NCBI RefSeq assembly: GCF_050947335.1
Contig: NC_134988.1
Span: 2,976,001 to 3,040,000 of the forward strand
Reading direction: 5' to 3'
Length of the DNA stretch: 64,000 bases
From: Megachile rotundata
Lineage: Eukaryota > Arthropoda > Insecta > Hymenoptera > Megachilidae
The translations under genes were made by a program, and so were the position numbers. The notes beneath the pieces are model-generated. The model was given only the letters and a program-made list of their open reading frames with translations. It made no database searches and was not told the DNA's origin. This document shows positions 32,045 through 41,579 of this stretch, in pieces; positions within the stretch are counted from its first letter, which is position 1; each line of letters starts with the position of its first letter.

Positions 32045-35000
32045 ATGAATAGTACGACAAGAATTGAACCGCTCAACAAGGACAATTATGACACCTGGAA
32101 GATGCAAATTGAAGCGATACTGATAAAAAATGATCTGTGGCAGTACGTAAGCGGTGATATAAAGAAGCCTGAAGAAACGGAGCAAAACCGGACAAAAATT
32201 GAAGAATGGATAAGAAACGACAAAAAGGCCAAGGCGGACATCATTCTGTGCGTTAGCCCGAGCGAGTTAACACAATTAAAGGGTTGCGAGACATCAAGGT
32301 CAGTATGGCAAAAATTAGAAAACGTTTACGCATCGAAAGGTCCCGCAAGAAAGGCAACACTCCTTAAGCAACTCACGCTACAAAGGTTGCCCGAAGGAGA
32401 AAACGTAAGAAACCATATAAATAAATTTTTCGATACGGTGGATAAATTAAAATACATGAATGTCGATATAAATGAGGATTTGTTATCCATAATGTTATTA
32501 TATAGTTTACCGACTTCTTTCGAGAATTTCAGATGCGCAATTGAATCTAGAGATGAGTTGCCAGAGCCCGAAGTTTTAAAAGTAAAAATATTAGAAGAAC
32601 ACGAGGCTAGATTGCAAAAAACTGAAGTCCGAACTTCCAATGCCATGGTCGCGTCAACGCATAAAAAACATTTTGAAAGAAAGGAAAATGAAAATTCAAG
32701 AACCACAACAGAAAATTGGAAAACAAAAAATAATGATATAAGAACTAATAATAAATGGAATATAAAGTGTTGCAGGTGTCAGAAAAGAGGACATACAGCA
32801 CCAAAGTGCAGGACCAAATATCCATTTACAAAAAACGAAGGTCAAGGCGCAAACAAAGCGACGCATGAAGAAGATGTTTATTATGCCTTTACTGGGAAGC
32901 TTGATAATAATTCAACAATAAATAACCAAAAATGGATTTTGGACAGCGGATGTACAGCACATTTGTGCAATGATAAAGGTATTTTTTTAAATATGTCTAA
33001 AGCATCTGATAGCGTAAACTTGGCGAGTAATGCGTCAACTGACGTAAAAGGAAGAGGTACCGTAGCATTAGAAATCAATACAAATAATAACATGCGTAGA
33101 AATGTAAAACTTGAGGAAGTATTGTACGTACCCGATCTGAGATCGAATCTTATGTCAATAGCCAGAATAGTCGATAGGGGTAATACCGTAACGTTTACAA
33201 AATATGCAGCCTTAGTAAAAGATAATAAAAATGTAACAAAAATGGTAGCCGATAGAATCGGAAATTTGTTTTATTTAAGAAAAGGAATAGAAAATAGTAT
33301 GCACTACGCTAAAGAAAAGAATGATTCTCTAATGCTATGGCACAATAGAATGGCCCACCTAAATGGAAAAGATTTGACACAAATTATGAAAGAAGCGAGT
33401 AATATTCAATTTAAGACACTCGATGACATTGATTCATGTGAAGTATGTGCTGCAAGTAAGCAAACCGTAAAACCCTTCAATCATTCGAGCGAGTGGTCTG
33501 CAAATTTATTAGATAGAGTTCACTCCGACGTGTGTGGACCTTTTAATGTTTCAACTATTGGAGGAGCTAAATATTTTGTCACGTTTATCGACAACTTTTC
33601 CAGATGGTGCGAGACATACCTAATAAAGAGTAAAAATGAAGTTTTTAACAAATTCAAAGAATATAAAAATATGGTAGAAAATTTCACAGGGAAAAGAATA
33701 AAGCAGTTTCACAGTGACAATGGTAAGGAATATTGCAACGAGCAATTTGATAATTACTTAAAAGAATGTGGCATTTCAAGAAGACTTAGCGCACCGTACA
33801 CGCCGCAACAAAATGGACTTGCAGAACGCAAGAACCGAACATTGATAGAAGCAGTGAGGTGTATGCTAAAACAATCAGGTTTGCCGTTATCATTTTGGGG
33901 AGAAGCACTCATGGCCGCTAATTATATTAGAAACAGATGTCCGACAATGGGGTTAAACGGTGAGATCCCATATAAACTGTGGCATGGTAAAATGCCGACA
34001 ATCAATCACATAAAAGTGTTTGGAGCAAAAGTGTATGCCCTGAAGAAACACCGAGAAAACAAATTAGCAGAAAGGTCGATTGAAGGAAGATTAGTAGGTT
34101 TCTCAGAAGAATCTAAGGCATACAGAATTTGGGCGCCGTCTTTAGGACGAATTCTAATATCAAGAGACGTCAAGGTCATAGATGAAAATCCAAGTACAAA
34201 AGGGAATCAAGTGAGTATGGAAAATAATGATACTAATACTTTTGGAGAAGTTGAAGTTGTTTTAACAGGACCTACGGAAAGCGAAAATAAAATTCAAAAT
34301 GAAGGAGATATTGAATGCCAGACGGAAAAACGTTTACCAGGAAGGCCCACATTATTGAGGACAGGCAAAAGAGGCCGACCAAGGAAAGCATATAGATCGA
34401 CAGCAACCAGTATAAATGAAAATATACAAAATGAATTAAATGAAAGTTTAAACGATGATGTTTTCAGTTACGAAGAGGTAAACTACGCGGACATCGACTA
34501 TAAAGATGCATTAAATGGTGTAAATAGCGAAGACTGGAATAAGGCTATATATAATGAATTTAAACAATTAATTAAAAACGATACTTGGGATGTCGTTGAA
34601 AAGCCGGATGAAGGAAATATAATTGATTCAAAACTAGTCCTGACAAACAAATTCGACCAAAGTGGAGCAGTAAAGACCAGGAAAGCAAGGTTAGTAGCAA
34701 GAGGATTCGCACAAATATACGGCATAGATTATTTTTCTACATTTGCGCCGGTTGTAAGATTAGAATCTCTACGAATTCTAATAGCGATTGCAGTTCAATT
34801 AAATCTTAAGATCGAGCAAATGGATGTGACGAGTGCTTACCTAAATGGCGAACTAACTGAAAGTGTATATATGAAGCTGCCGGATTTAGTCGAACATTTT
34901 TTAACTCAAATAGTAGAAAATGAAAGTGATGAAAATATTAGAATTAAAGCACTGAATATGTTAAATCAAATTGAAAAAGGTAACAAAGTTTGTAGATTGA

Positions 35001-36106
35001 GAAAAGGGTTATATGGCTTGAAACAAGCAGGCAGAGTTTGGAACTTAAAAATAGATCAGGCCCTTAAAAAACTAAATCTGACAGCTTCAAAAATCGAACC
35101 ATGTATGTATTATGACATAAACAAAAGGCACATAATTATTATAATTTTGTATGTAGACGATATGTTAATCGCGCATAATAATGAAATTAGATTTAACGAG
35201 ATTAAAAACCATTTAAAGCGTGAATTTGAAATTAAAGACCTGGGAAAAGCCAAATATTGTTTAGGTATAGAAATATGTAGATCAAATGATGGGATTCATC
35301 TCCTTCAGAGAAATCTAATTGATAAAATTGTAAAAAGGTTTAATTTGAGCGATGCGCAAATATCTGATACACCAGCTGACCCAAGCGTGCTGTACAATTT
35401 AAGAAAGAGTGAAACGGTAGTTGATCTACCCTATAGAGAGTTAATTGGATCTCTTATGTATTTGGCTGTAGCCACAAGGCCCGACATAATGTTTTCTGTT
35501 GTATTTCTCTCACAATTTAACTCGTGTTTTTCTAGAGAACATTGGAATGCAGCTAAACGCATAGTAAAGTATTTAAAAGGTACAAAAAATCTAAGCCTAG
35601 TATACAAGAAACACGATTTTGATATTACAGGCTATGTTGACGCCGATTGGGGTTCCAATGCTCTCGACAGAAAATCATTTACAGGGTACATTTTCAAATT
35701 AAGTGGTGCCGCAATTGCATGGAAAACCCAAAAACAAAAAACGGTCGCACTATCATCCGCTGAAGCAGAATACATGTCGATTTCAGAATCAACAAAAGAA
35801 ATTATATTTTTAAAAAACTTATTATCAGAATTAAACCTTGATTTGAAGGCTACCCTATACAATGACAATCAAAGCGCAAAATTACTTGCTAATAATAACA
35901 TGTTTCATGCACGATCAAAACATATTGACCTGCGCTATCACTTTATTAGAGACTCTTTAAGAAATAAAAAATTCGATTTACGATATTTATCCACTAAAGA
36001 AATGATTGCGGATGTAATGACAAAACCACTTAACAAGGTTAAACATAATTTTTGCGTCAACAATACGGGTATGAAAAAGTATGAAAAATTCCCACCTTAC
36101 AATTAA
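32045..36106 (+). CDS. Intact Copia Gag-Pol polyprotein (1353 aa)
   Basis: One uninterrupted frame begins at ATG 32045, in a leader about 130 bases after the LTR. Order: Gag (NYDTWKMQIEAIL near residue 15; UBN2-like), then the zinc knuckle CCRCQKRGHTAPKC (about 242-255). Next are the protease LDSGCTAH (Asp 300), the GAG-pre-integrase domain (LWHNRMAHLNGKDL, about 440-485) and the integrase with Asp 495, Asp 558 and Glu 594. An AT-hook-like GRPTLLRTGKRGRPRK (about 765-780) follows. Last are RT with YVDD (1036-1039) and RNase H (VDADWG near 1199, SSAEAEYM). All catalytic residues seen are intact, and with identical LTRs this copy could be competent except for the mariner in its 5' LTR. Confidence 0.97.
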   Translation: MNSTTRIEPLNKDNYDTWKMQIEAILIKNDLWQYVSGDIKKPEETEQNRTKIEEWIRNDKKAKADIILCVSPSELTQLKGCETSRSVWQKLENVYASKGPARKATLLKQLTLQRLPEGENVRNHINKFFDTVDKLKYMNVDINEDLLSIMLLYSLPTSFENFRCAIESRDELPEPEVLKVKILEEHEARLQKTEVRTSNAMVASTHKKHFERKENENSRTTTENWKTKNNDIRTNNKWNIKCCRCQKRGHTAPKCRTKYPFTKNEGQGANKATHEEDVYYAFTGKLDNNSTINNQKWILDSGCTAHLCNDKGIFLNMSKASDSVNLASNASTDVKGRGTVALEINTNNNMRRNVKLEEVLYVPDLRSNLMSIARIVDRGNTVTFTKYAALVKDNKNVTKMVADRIGNLFYLRKGIENSMHYAKEKNDSLMLWHNRMAHLNGKDLTQIMKEASNIQFKTLDDIDSCEVCAASKQTVKPFNHSSEWSANLLDRVHSDVCGPFNVSTIGGAKYFVTFIDNFSRWCETYLIKSKNEVFNKFKEYKNMVENFTGKRIKQFHSDNGKEYCNEQFDNYLKECGISRRLSAPYTPQQNGLAERKNRTLIEAVRCMLKQSGLPLSFWGEALMAANYIRNRCPTMGLNGEIPYKLWHGKMPTINHIKVFGAKVYALKKHRENKLAERSIEGRLVGFSEESKAYRIWAPSLGRILISRDVKVIDENPSTKGNQVSMENNDTNTFGEVEVVLTGPTESENKIQNEGDIECQTEKRLPGRPTLLRTGKRGRPRKAYRSTATSINENIQNELNESLNDDVFSYEEVNYADIDYKDALNGVNSEDWNKAIYNEFKQLIKNDTWDVVEKPDEGNIIDSKLVLTNKFDQSGAVKTRKARLVARGFAQIYGIDYFSTFAPVVRLESLRILIAIAVQLNLKIEQMDVTSAYLNGELTESVYMKLPDLVEHFLTQIVENESDENIRIKALNMLNQIEKGNKVCRLRKGLYGLKQAGRVWNLKIDQALKKLNLTASKIEPCMYYDINKRHIIIIILYVDDMLIAHNNEIRFNEIKNHLKREFEIKDLGKAKYCLGIEICRSNDGIHLLQRNLIDKIVKRFNLSDAQISDTPADPSVLYNLRKSETVVDLPYRELIGSLMYLAVATRPDIMFSVVFLSQFNSCFSREHWNAAKRIVKYLKGTKNLSLVYKKHDFDITGYVDADWGSNALDRKSFTGYIFKLSGAAIAWKTQKQKTVALSSAEAEYMSISESTKEIIFLKNLLSELNLDLKATLYNDNQSAKLLANNNMFHARSKHIDLRYHFIRDSLRNKKFDLRYLSTKEMIADVMTKPLNKVKHNFCVNNTGMKKYEKFPPYN

Positions 36107-36135
36107 ATAAAAAGTAAGCATGTATTGAGGGGGGA

Positions 36136-36339
36136 TGTTAAAATATAGCAATACATGCTAATAGCATTCCCGCATGTTAGAAGGATGAGTCATTGTCGAT
36201 ACGTCTTTTTCTGTTTGTATGAGTGTGTGAGAGAAAACGCGTATATATCTGTCCTGAACCGTGTGCGTAGTCAGTCGCTTTGTAAATACCGTAAAGGACG
36301 TTAACGTGTAAGAATTTTGTAATCAAATAAAAATTAACA
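36136..36339 (+). repeat. Copia 3' LTR (204 bp)
   Basis: TGTTAAAATATAGC to AAAATTAACA, uninterrupted, followed by the TGTAC duplication. Confidence 0.95.
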
Positions 36340-36344
36340 TGTAC

Positions 36345-37970
36345 ATACATAAGGCACCCCAGAGGGTACCGCTAAAAGGGCCCACCATTAAAAAACAGTT
36401 TGCAGCAAAACTAATAGATGATAGTGTAGACATAATGTTAGATTTTTAGGATCTTTTGTAATATTGAAGGTTTGACATAGCAGTAATAAAAGGCCAAGGA
36501 ACCGTTACTTGTCCGTTTTAACATTTGGTAGACACATTGAGCCCAGGGTTGGCGTAGTTGTATTTCTTTCTTTCGGTACATGTAATTTGAAAAGTCGAGG
36601 CGATCCTTGGGTTTATTACTGCTACGGTAATTTGTGAATCGAGGGACGGATGGGTCACCGGACGACGATTTTGGGCCGGATGACCGCTGCAGGGGAAAGT
36701 GGGATTTTCCAATTTGGTAGGACGTCACACTTTCCCCACCCCGTATTTTCTCCCTTCTCGGAGTACCGGGAAGTTGATAAAATAGCATGTAAAAGAGGAT
36801 GCGGCAGAGTCTGCATTGAGAATTGTCATTTGAAACATTGAACCTCCACCGTGTGTTGCTATTTTTAATTGTGATCGGCCTTTAATTTGATTTTTTCGTT
36901 CTTTAACCCGAAATAATCTACAATAGCAATCGTATCATAATATTTTCTTTTCAAAGTATCATGTGCAAACACAAAATATTAATTCCAGAAATAATGTATA
37001 ATAAATTAGTTATGTTTTATGTTTTTTTTAACAATTTTCCCGATCTTTCCTATGATATATAATTATTTCTTTTCAAACGAATAGGAAATTATAACGAACA
37101 ATCAATGAAATTAACATACTAATAAGTTCACGAAGTGATACCATAAAAATTATACTAAAAAATAAAGAGCAATCTTTATGGAGCGCCAATCTACGACAAA
37201 GTTTGAAAATCATTTATGACAATCGGTTATACCTTGCTCTTAATTCACTTCTCTATCGATTATTGCAAACTGGGCACGTTTAAAATATTATACTTCTTTA
37301 TTTTATTCTTTCGTGGTAATAGCCGATACAAAACTGTCGTCAACGACACCATTCATCCTGATGACACACTCATTCTTTACTGCGAAGAAACGTCTCTTTG
37401 GAAGGGGAATTGCATTTATATACAACACATGAACAGTCATAACCCGCCTCACTATTTCGATTTTTATTTTCATAATACGTAGTTAATATTGTTCGTGATA
37501 TAGGATCTCTATTACATGTATTAAATATTAATGTACATGTATACTACTAATTGCAGATGTTTTATGTCTTGTGAATATGGAAATGTATAACAATTATTTA
37601 AAAACACTTTGAATTTATTTTAATATTATTACTGTTAAATAATCAGGATCGGAGAAAATCAAAAACGTGTACACTATGTTACGCGTACATCGATGACTTT
37701 ACTCCAATAAGATATTGCAAGTAAATATAACTCTTATTCAGGAAAACGTCACGAAAACGTTACTTTAATCAGGAAAATGTCACGAATATGATAAAACAAG
37801 ATGTATAAAAAATAGATTAAAAATAAAAAAGTTAGCAATGCATAAGCATTGCAAACAATTGAACAGACTTTTGATCTTTGCCGACTGTCACGACCGCAGT
37901 GTCTCTGTCTTCTTCACTCGCTATCCTCCTCTGCGTTAGAAACTTTTATCGTCAATTAAACCAGTAAATA
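36345..37970. other. No recognised gene; two orphan frames
   Basis: A 116-codon minus-strand frame (36438-36788) and an 88-codon plus-strand frame (37216-37482) have no recognisable domain. The latter follows a pyrimidine-rich stretch and could be an exon, but there is no supporting evidence. The rest is AT-rich. Confidence 0.3.
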
Positions 37971-39335
37971 CGAGGTGTGACACAAAAGTAACGAGACTAG
38001 GTCTGTAACTTGAAAAAACAATGGAATTGACCGCAATTGTTTTTGTGGCATCATCCCACATACCTCCTTTATCCATGTTGCAAATTTCGATTGAATCGGT
38101 CATACCATTTGGAAGTATTGCGTTATTTAGTGAACACGTGCAACTGCATTTTGCCGGAAAAATGTCTAACGTAAAAACCGAACAGCGAATAAACATCAAG
38201 TTTCTTGTAAAATTTGTTGAAATTTGTTGTAACATGTGATGAGACATGGAGTTTTACCTATGACCCACAAAGTAAGTGCCAGTCGATGCAGTGGAAATCT
38301 TCAGGATCCCCAAAACCCAAAAAACAGGCATGTCAAAATCAAAATTCGACATTAATGGAATTGTAATGATTGAGTGGTTTCCCAGTGATCAGACTGTTAA
38401 CCAACACTATTACATTGAAGTACTAAAAAGATTTAGTGAAAAAATTAGGAAAAAAAGACCACAGTTGTGGAGCGATGGATGGCTGTTGCAGCAGGACGAT
38501 GCACCCGCTCACACGGCACTGTCTGTCAAGCAGTTTCTGACCAGCAAAAATATTACTGTGATGGGGCATCCTCCTTATTCACCTGATTTGGATCCATGCG
38601 ACTTTTTTTTATTTCCTAAAGTTAAATTTTGCTTAAGGCGAGTGTCCCGCGGCGGCCATCTTGTTTGCATAGATCAGCGTCTGTCTCACTCATGCACCTT
38701 CGAAAATTCGACTTTATTCTGTACAGAGTATTTATTACTATCTAAAACGACCAGAGCGGCCTGTAGGGAAGTCCACTGATGGCCGCTGTACTCGTAAAAA
38801 CTTCATTTTCGCAATATTCAAGCGTTAAAGTCGAATTTCAGAAAATCGAGTCGTTTCTCTCACACCAATGCGATGTGCGAAGAAGACGAGGCGATTTCCG
38901 AAATTCGACTTTAACGCTTGAATATTGCGAAAATGAAGTTTTTACGAGTACAGCGGCCATCAGTGGACTTCCCTACAGGCCACTCTGGTCGTTTTAGATA
39001 GTAATAAATACTCTGTACAGAATAAAGTCGAATTTTCGAAGGTGCATGAGTGAGACAGACGCTGATCTATGCAAACAAGATGGCCGCCGCGGGACACTCG
39101 CCTTAAAGGGAACCTATTTCACCTCAGTTGAAGAGGTTCAGGCAAAAACGGAGAATCTCCCGAAAGGACTTTCAAAAACCTCGTTCCAGAATTGTTACCA
39201 GCAATGGCAGCGTCGAATGCATAAGTGTGTGAATGCTGAAGGGGACTACTTTGAAGGTGATAATGTCACGGAGAACTGATTCTACAGGTACAATGATTTA
39301 TTGGACCAGTCTCGTTACTTTTGTGTCACACCTCG
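37971..39335 (+). mobile_element. Mariner deletion derivative, copy C, carrying a foldback insertion
   Basis: Same ends as copy A, with TA on both sides (37969-37970, 39336-39337). Without the 470 bases of inserted DNA it is 895 bp. The N-terminal segment (MSNVKTEQRINIKFLVKFVE, 38163 on) is well preserved and runs straight into the shared deletion junction (about 38220-38240). The catalytic remainder is largely open (WSDGWLLQQDDAPAHTALSV, PPYSPDLDPCDFFLFPK) until the foldback element interrupts it at 38637. This is the best preserved of the four copies. Confidence 0.9.
38637..39102. mobile_element. TTAA-flanked foldback element (466 bp)
   Basis: Two arms of about 202 bases (GGCGAGTGTCCCGCGGCGGC inward, and its inverse ending at 39102) are almost perfectly complementary: I find one mismatch. 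They are separated by a loop of about 60 bases (38839-38900). TTAA lies on both sides (38633-38636, 39103-39106), the target of piggyBac-type transposases. It has no coding sequence. The near-perfect arms mean recent origin or frequent gene conversion. Confidence 0.85.
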
Positions 39336-39469
39336 TATAGTCCAAATTATATCGTGTTTGGTCTCATTTTAATCGGAAAAGTGTCAAGAATTAATTGGTA
39401 AAAGTTTGATAACGAAAAAGTCAAAAATAAAAAAGTTTTTTATTTGCATTGGTGTAGTCTCACAGATGC

Positions 39470-39606
39470 ACTAAGGCCTGGGTCACGTTACATTTCCCGG
39501 CGAGCGAACCTCGGGCGTCTCGAGGGGTCTTCCACCCTCCCCCAAGGGTGCGGGGTATCTTTGGAAGATTTCCCCCACGTTAAAAAAAAAAAAAAAAAAA
39601 AAAAAA
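39470..39606 (+). mobile_element. LINE 3' tail, third related copy
   Basis: GC-rich CCTCCCCCAAGGGTGCGGGG hairpin, then GGAAGATTTCCCCCACGTT and a poly(A) (39592-39606), followed by GGATAGGATAGGATA. It is related to, but diverged from, the tails at 1-430 and 12893-13050. Confidence 0.55.
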
Positions 39607-40162
39607 GGATAGGATAGGATAAAAATGACCAATTGTTAGGCGAGACGCATAACGATACGACACAATCGCTATGCATCAGAGTGAGAAAACAATATATATG
39701 TTCTGTCCTCTTTCCATTATACTGTTCAGTCGACCATGAAAATTTATGACTTCTTCGGTTTCGCGGACCTCTCACTCCTTCTCGGATCTCTCACTCGGCG
39801 GCGGACTTCAATCAAAGAAGTGGGGATAAAAATTTGCTAATTTCGAGGCTCGAAACTGTTGCTTGTTTCGAGGCAATACTGTACAAATTATTTATATATT
39901 TATGTATAAAACCAGTATTTAATATAGGCATATGTATATTTGAAATATATAAATATATACACACATAATTTCACACGTTGCTACTGACATTGGGTTAAGA
40001 ATTTTGTCCATTATTACTTACTTTCTTTGTTATACATTAACATAAAAAAAATACAAGAGTCGCATATACATTAAGTTAGTTAATATAAAAATATGTTAAT
40101 CACATAACAAACAATACATGATCCATTTCAATCACAAAGCCTACAATTCCTTGAATTACTTC
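39607..40162. other. No recognisable gene
   Basis: It starts with three GGATA units after the LINE poly(A), then AT-rich sequence. It may include the terminal exon of the transposase-derived gene to the right (splice acceptor at about 40163, minus strand). Confidence 0.4.
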
Positions 40163-40237
40163 CTTAAAAATGGTCTCGTCTCTATTAAAATGCTCTCTAT
40201 ATATTTAGCATTTTCAGAAATATGTGTAGTTTCTTAC
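40163..40237 (-). other. Predicted 3'-UTR intron of gene 1
   Basis: On the minus strand the stop TAA is followed by GGTAAGAA (donor GT at 40237-40236). A pyrimidine-rich TTTTTAAG acceptor lies about 75 bases on, followed by GAAGTAATTCAAGG. The paralogue has the same arrangement, and exon sequence after the acceptor is similar (GTAATTCAAG). Confidence 0.5.
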
Positions 40238-40238
40238 C

Positions 40239-41579
40239 TTATTCATCTTCGGAAGATGTGTATTCATTTACAAATTCATCTTCACTTTCTGAGTCACCAC
40301 TCATGATTCCAAAATTATCTGTGGCTTCTTCTATTATTTTATCTCTTTGCCAATATTCTTTTTCCAACTGTTTTACATGTTCCCAAAAACTGCGCCAATC
40401 AGCCAATTTTATTTCGTTAACTGCTTCAATGATATCTGCTACTAAATCATTGCTAGATATATAATATGTATTATTATCTTCTGTTTTTATTCTTACTTGC
40501 ATCCAAGCTTGTTCCATAGGATTTAGGAAGCTCATATTTGGTGGTATACGTAATATACTATGTCCATGCAATCTTAATGTTTCATCAATTTTAAAGCTTT
40601 TCTCCAATTTTTTATTCCTTTCTATTAGTTCATACAATTGGTACTTTCGCATGTCTGACCCATGTGAAATGTTATTATCCGCTAACCATTGAATCATTTC
40701 CTTATTTGTAGAATACTTTGAAGGTGGTTTGCTCAATTGTACAAACCAGGGGACATCATCCATAATTATCACAGATTTCTGAGAAATATTAGGCAACAAT
40801 TTTTCTATAAGCCATTTTTCAAAATTTGTTGTGTGCATTTGTCCTGAGTAGTTACCAGTTGTAAATGATTCAAATACTAATTCGGCTCCTCTTATAAAAC
40901 CATTCATTCCTGCAGCATGAACAATATTGAACCGATGTGGTGAGCTAACATTTTTCACAGGTTTTTTATTCTCCTGACCTTCCCAACACTCACGAAAATA
41001 CAAAGTATTGTCCACAGATGTTTTACCAATGTAAATTATATTCTTATCATCATTCCTACAATATAATATTGCTTCTAAATATTTAGACCTTAAACTCACA
41101 ATATTTGGATTTTCAACTAATACTTTTTTAATACTGTGAGTCTTTTTCCATGTAAAACCCATGCGTTTAAGTAATCTATAAAGTGTAGTTAATCCCCACG
41201 GAAAATCGATCTTTTCTTGAATGGCCTTTAATAATGTACGGCCTGTTGGAGAAATCTTCTTTACTACATAAAACTCATAAATAATATTTCTGATTATTGT
41301 TTCATTTTCAAGCGAGCAATGAAACTTTTTATCTTCACTCTTCGCCCGTTTCTTTCCTGGCGATGGTAGAGACTCGTTTTCGCCGTATTTGGTATCCTCC
41401 TTCCGAATCCGAGTAATAGTTGTGACAGACACTCCTGTGTATTCCGAAGCACGGATAGTTGCTTGCTGAAGTGGATAAAGAAATTGACGTTTACGTGCTT
41501 CTTCATCACATTTTCTTATAACATGACGGATTATATTTCGGGCTTCGCTGTGTATTGTTTGGCCCGACTTGCGTTGCAT
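40239..41579 (-). CDS. Transposase-derived protein 1 (446 aa), catalytic Asp replaced
   Basis: The minus-strand ATG at 41579 is chosen because its paralogue starts at the same residue; an open extension to 41678 is not conserved. It belongs to an IS630/Tc1-mariner-like DDE family common in insects: N-terminal helix-turn-helix (YTGVSVTTITRIRK, 47-60), a second HTH-like part (TTLYRLLKRMGFTWKK, 131-146) and a DDE_3-type core. The first motif, normally YIDETWV, is YIGKTSV (Gly 185 for Asp). The second keeps an Asp (IIMDDVPW, 274) and the third keeps Glu (LNPMEQAW, 356). The C terminus is Ser/Asp/Glu-rich (GDSESEDEF). There are no stops or frameshifts and no obvious terminal inverted repeats. Just past the stop there is a GT...AG intron. 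Likely a nuclear DNA-binding host protein derived from a transposase. Function unknown. Confidence 0.75.
   Translation of the reverse strand: MQRKSGQTIHSEARNIIRHVIRKCDEEARKRQFLYPLQQATIRASEYTGVSVTTITRIRKEDTKYGENESLPSPGKKRAKSEDKKFHCSLENETIIRNIIYEFYVVKKISPTGRTLLKAIQEKIDFPWGLTTLYRLLKRMGFTWKKTHSIKKVLVENPNIVSLRSKYLEAILYCRNDDKNIIYIGKTSVDNTLYFRECWEGQENKKPVKNVSSPHRFNIVHAAGMNGFIRGAELVFESFTTGNYSGQMHTTNFEKWLIEKLLPNISQKSVIIMDDVPWFVQLSKPPSKYSTNKEMIQWLADNNISHGSDMRKYQLYELIERNKKLEKSFKIDETLRLHGHSILRIPPNMSFLNPMEQAWMQVRIKTEDNNTYYISSNDLVADIIEAVNEIKLADWRSFWEHVKQLEKEYWQRDKIIEEATDNFGIMSGDSESEDEFVNEYTSSEDE

Larger units (their letters stand above)
30810..36344 (+). mobile_element. Complete Copia retrotransposon
   Basis: Target duplications TGTAC lie at 30810-30814 and 36340-36344. 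LTRs are 30815-31916 (carrying a mariner) and 36136-36339; a tRNA-Met-type primer site, one intact polyprotein gene and a G-rich polypurine tract (GAGGGGGGA, about 36127-36135) complete it. Leaving out the mariner, the two 204-bp LTRs look identical, so insertion was very recent. Confidence 0.95.

Noticed and set aside
37216..37482. 88-codon frame considered as a host exon
   Set aside because: No recognised domain and no partner exon; coding status cannot be supported.
38779..38997. 72-aa frame inside the foldback element
   Set aside because: It spans one arm, the loop and the other arm; this is the palindrome, not a gene.
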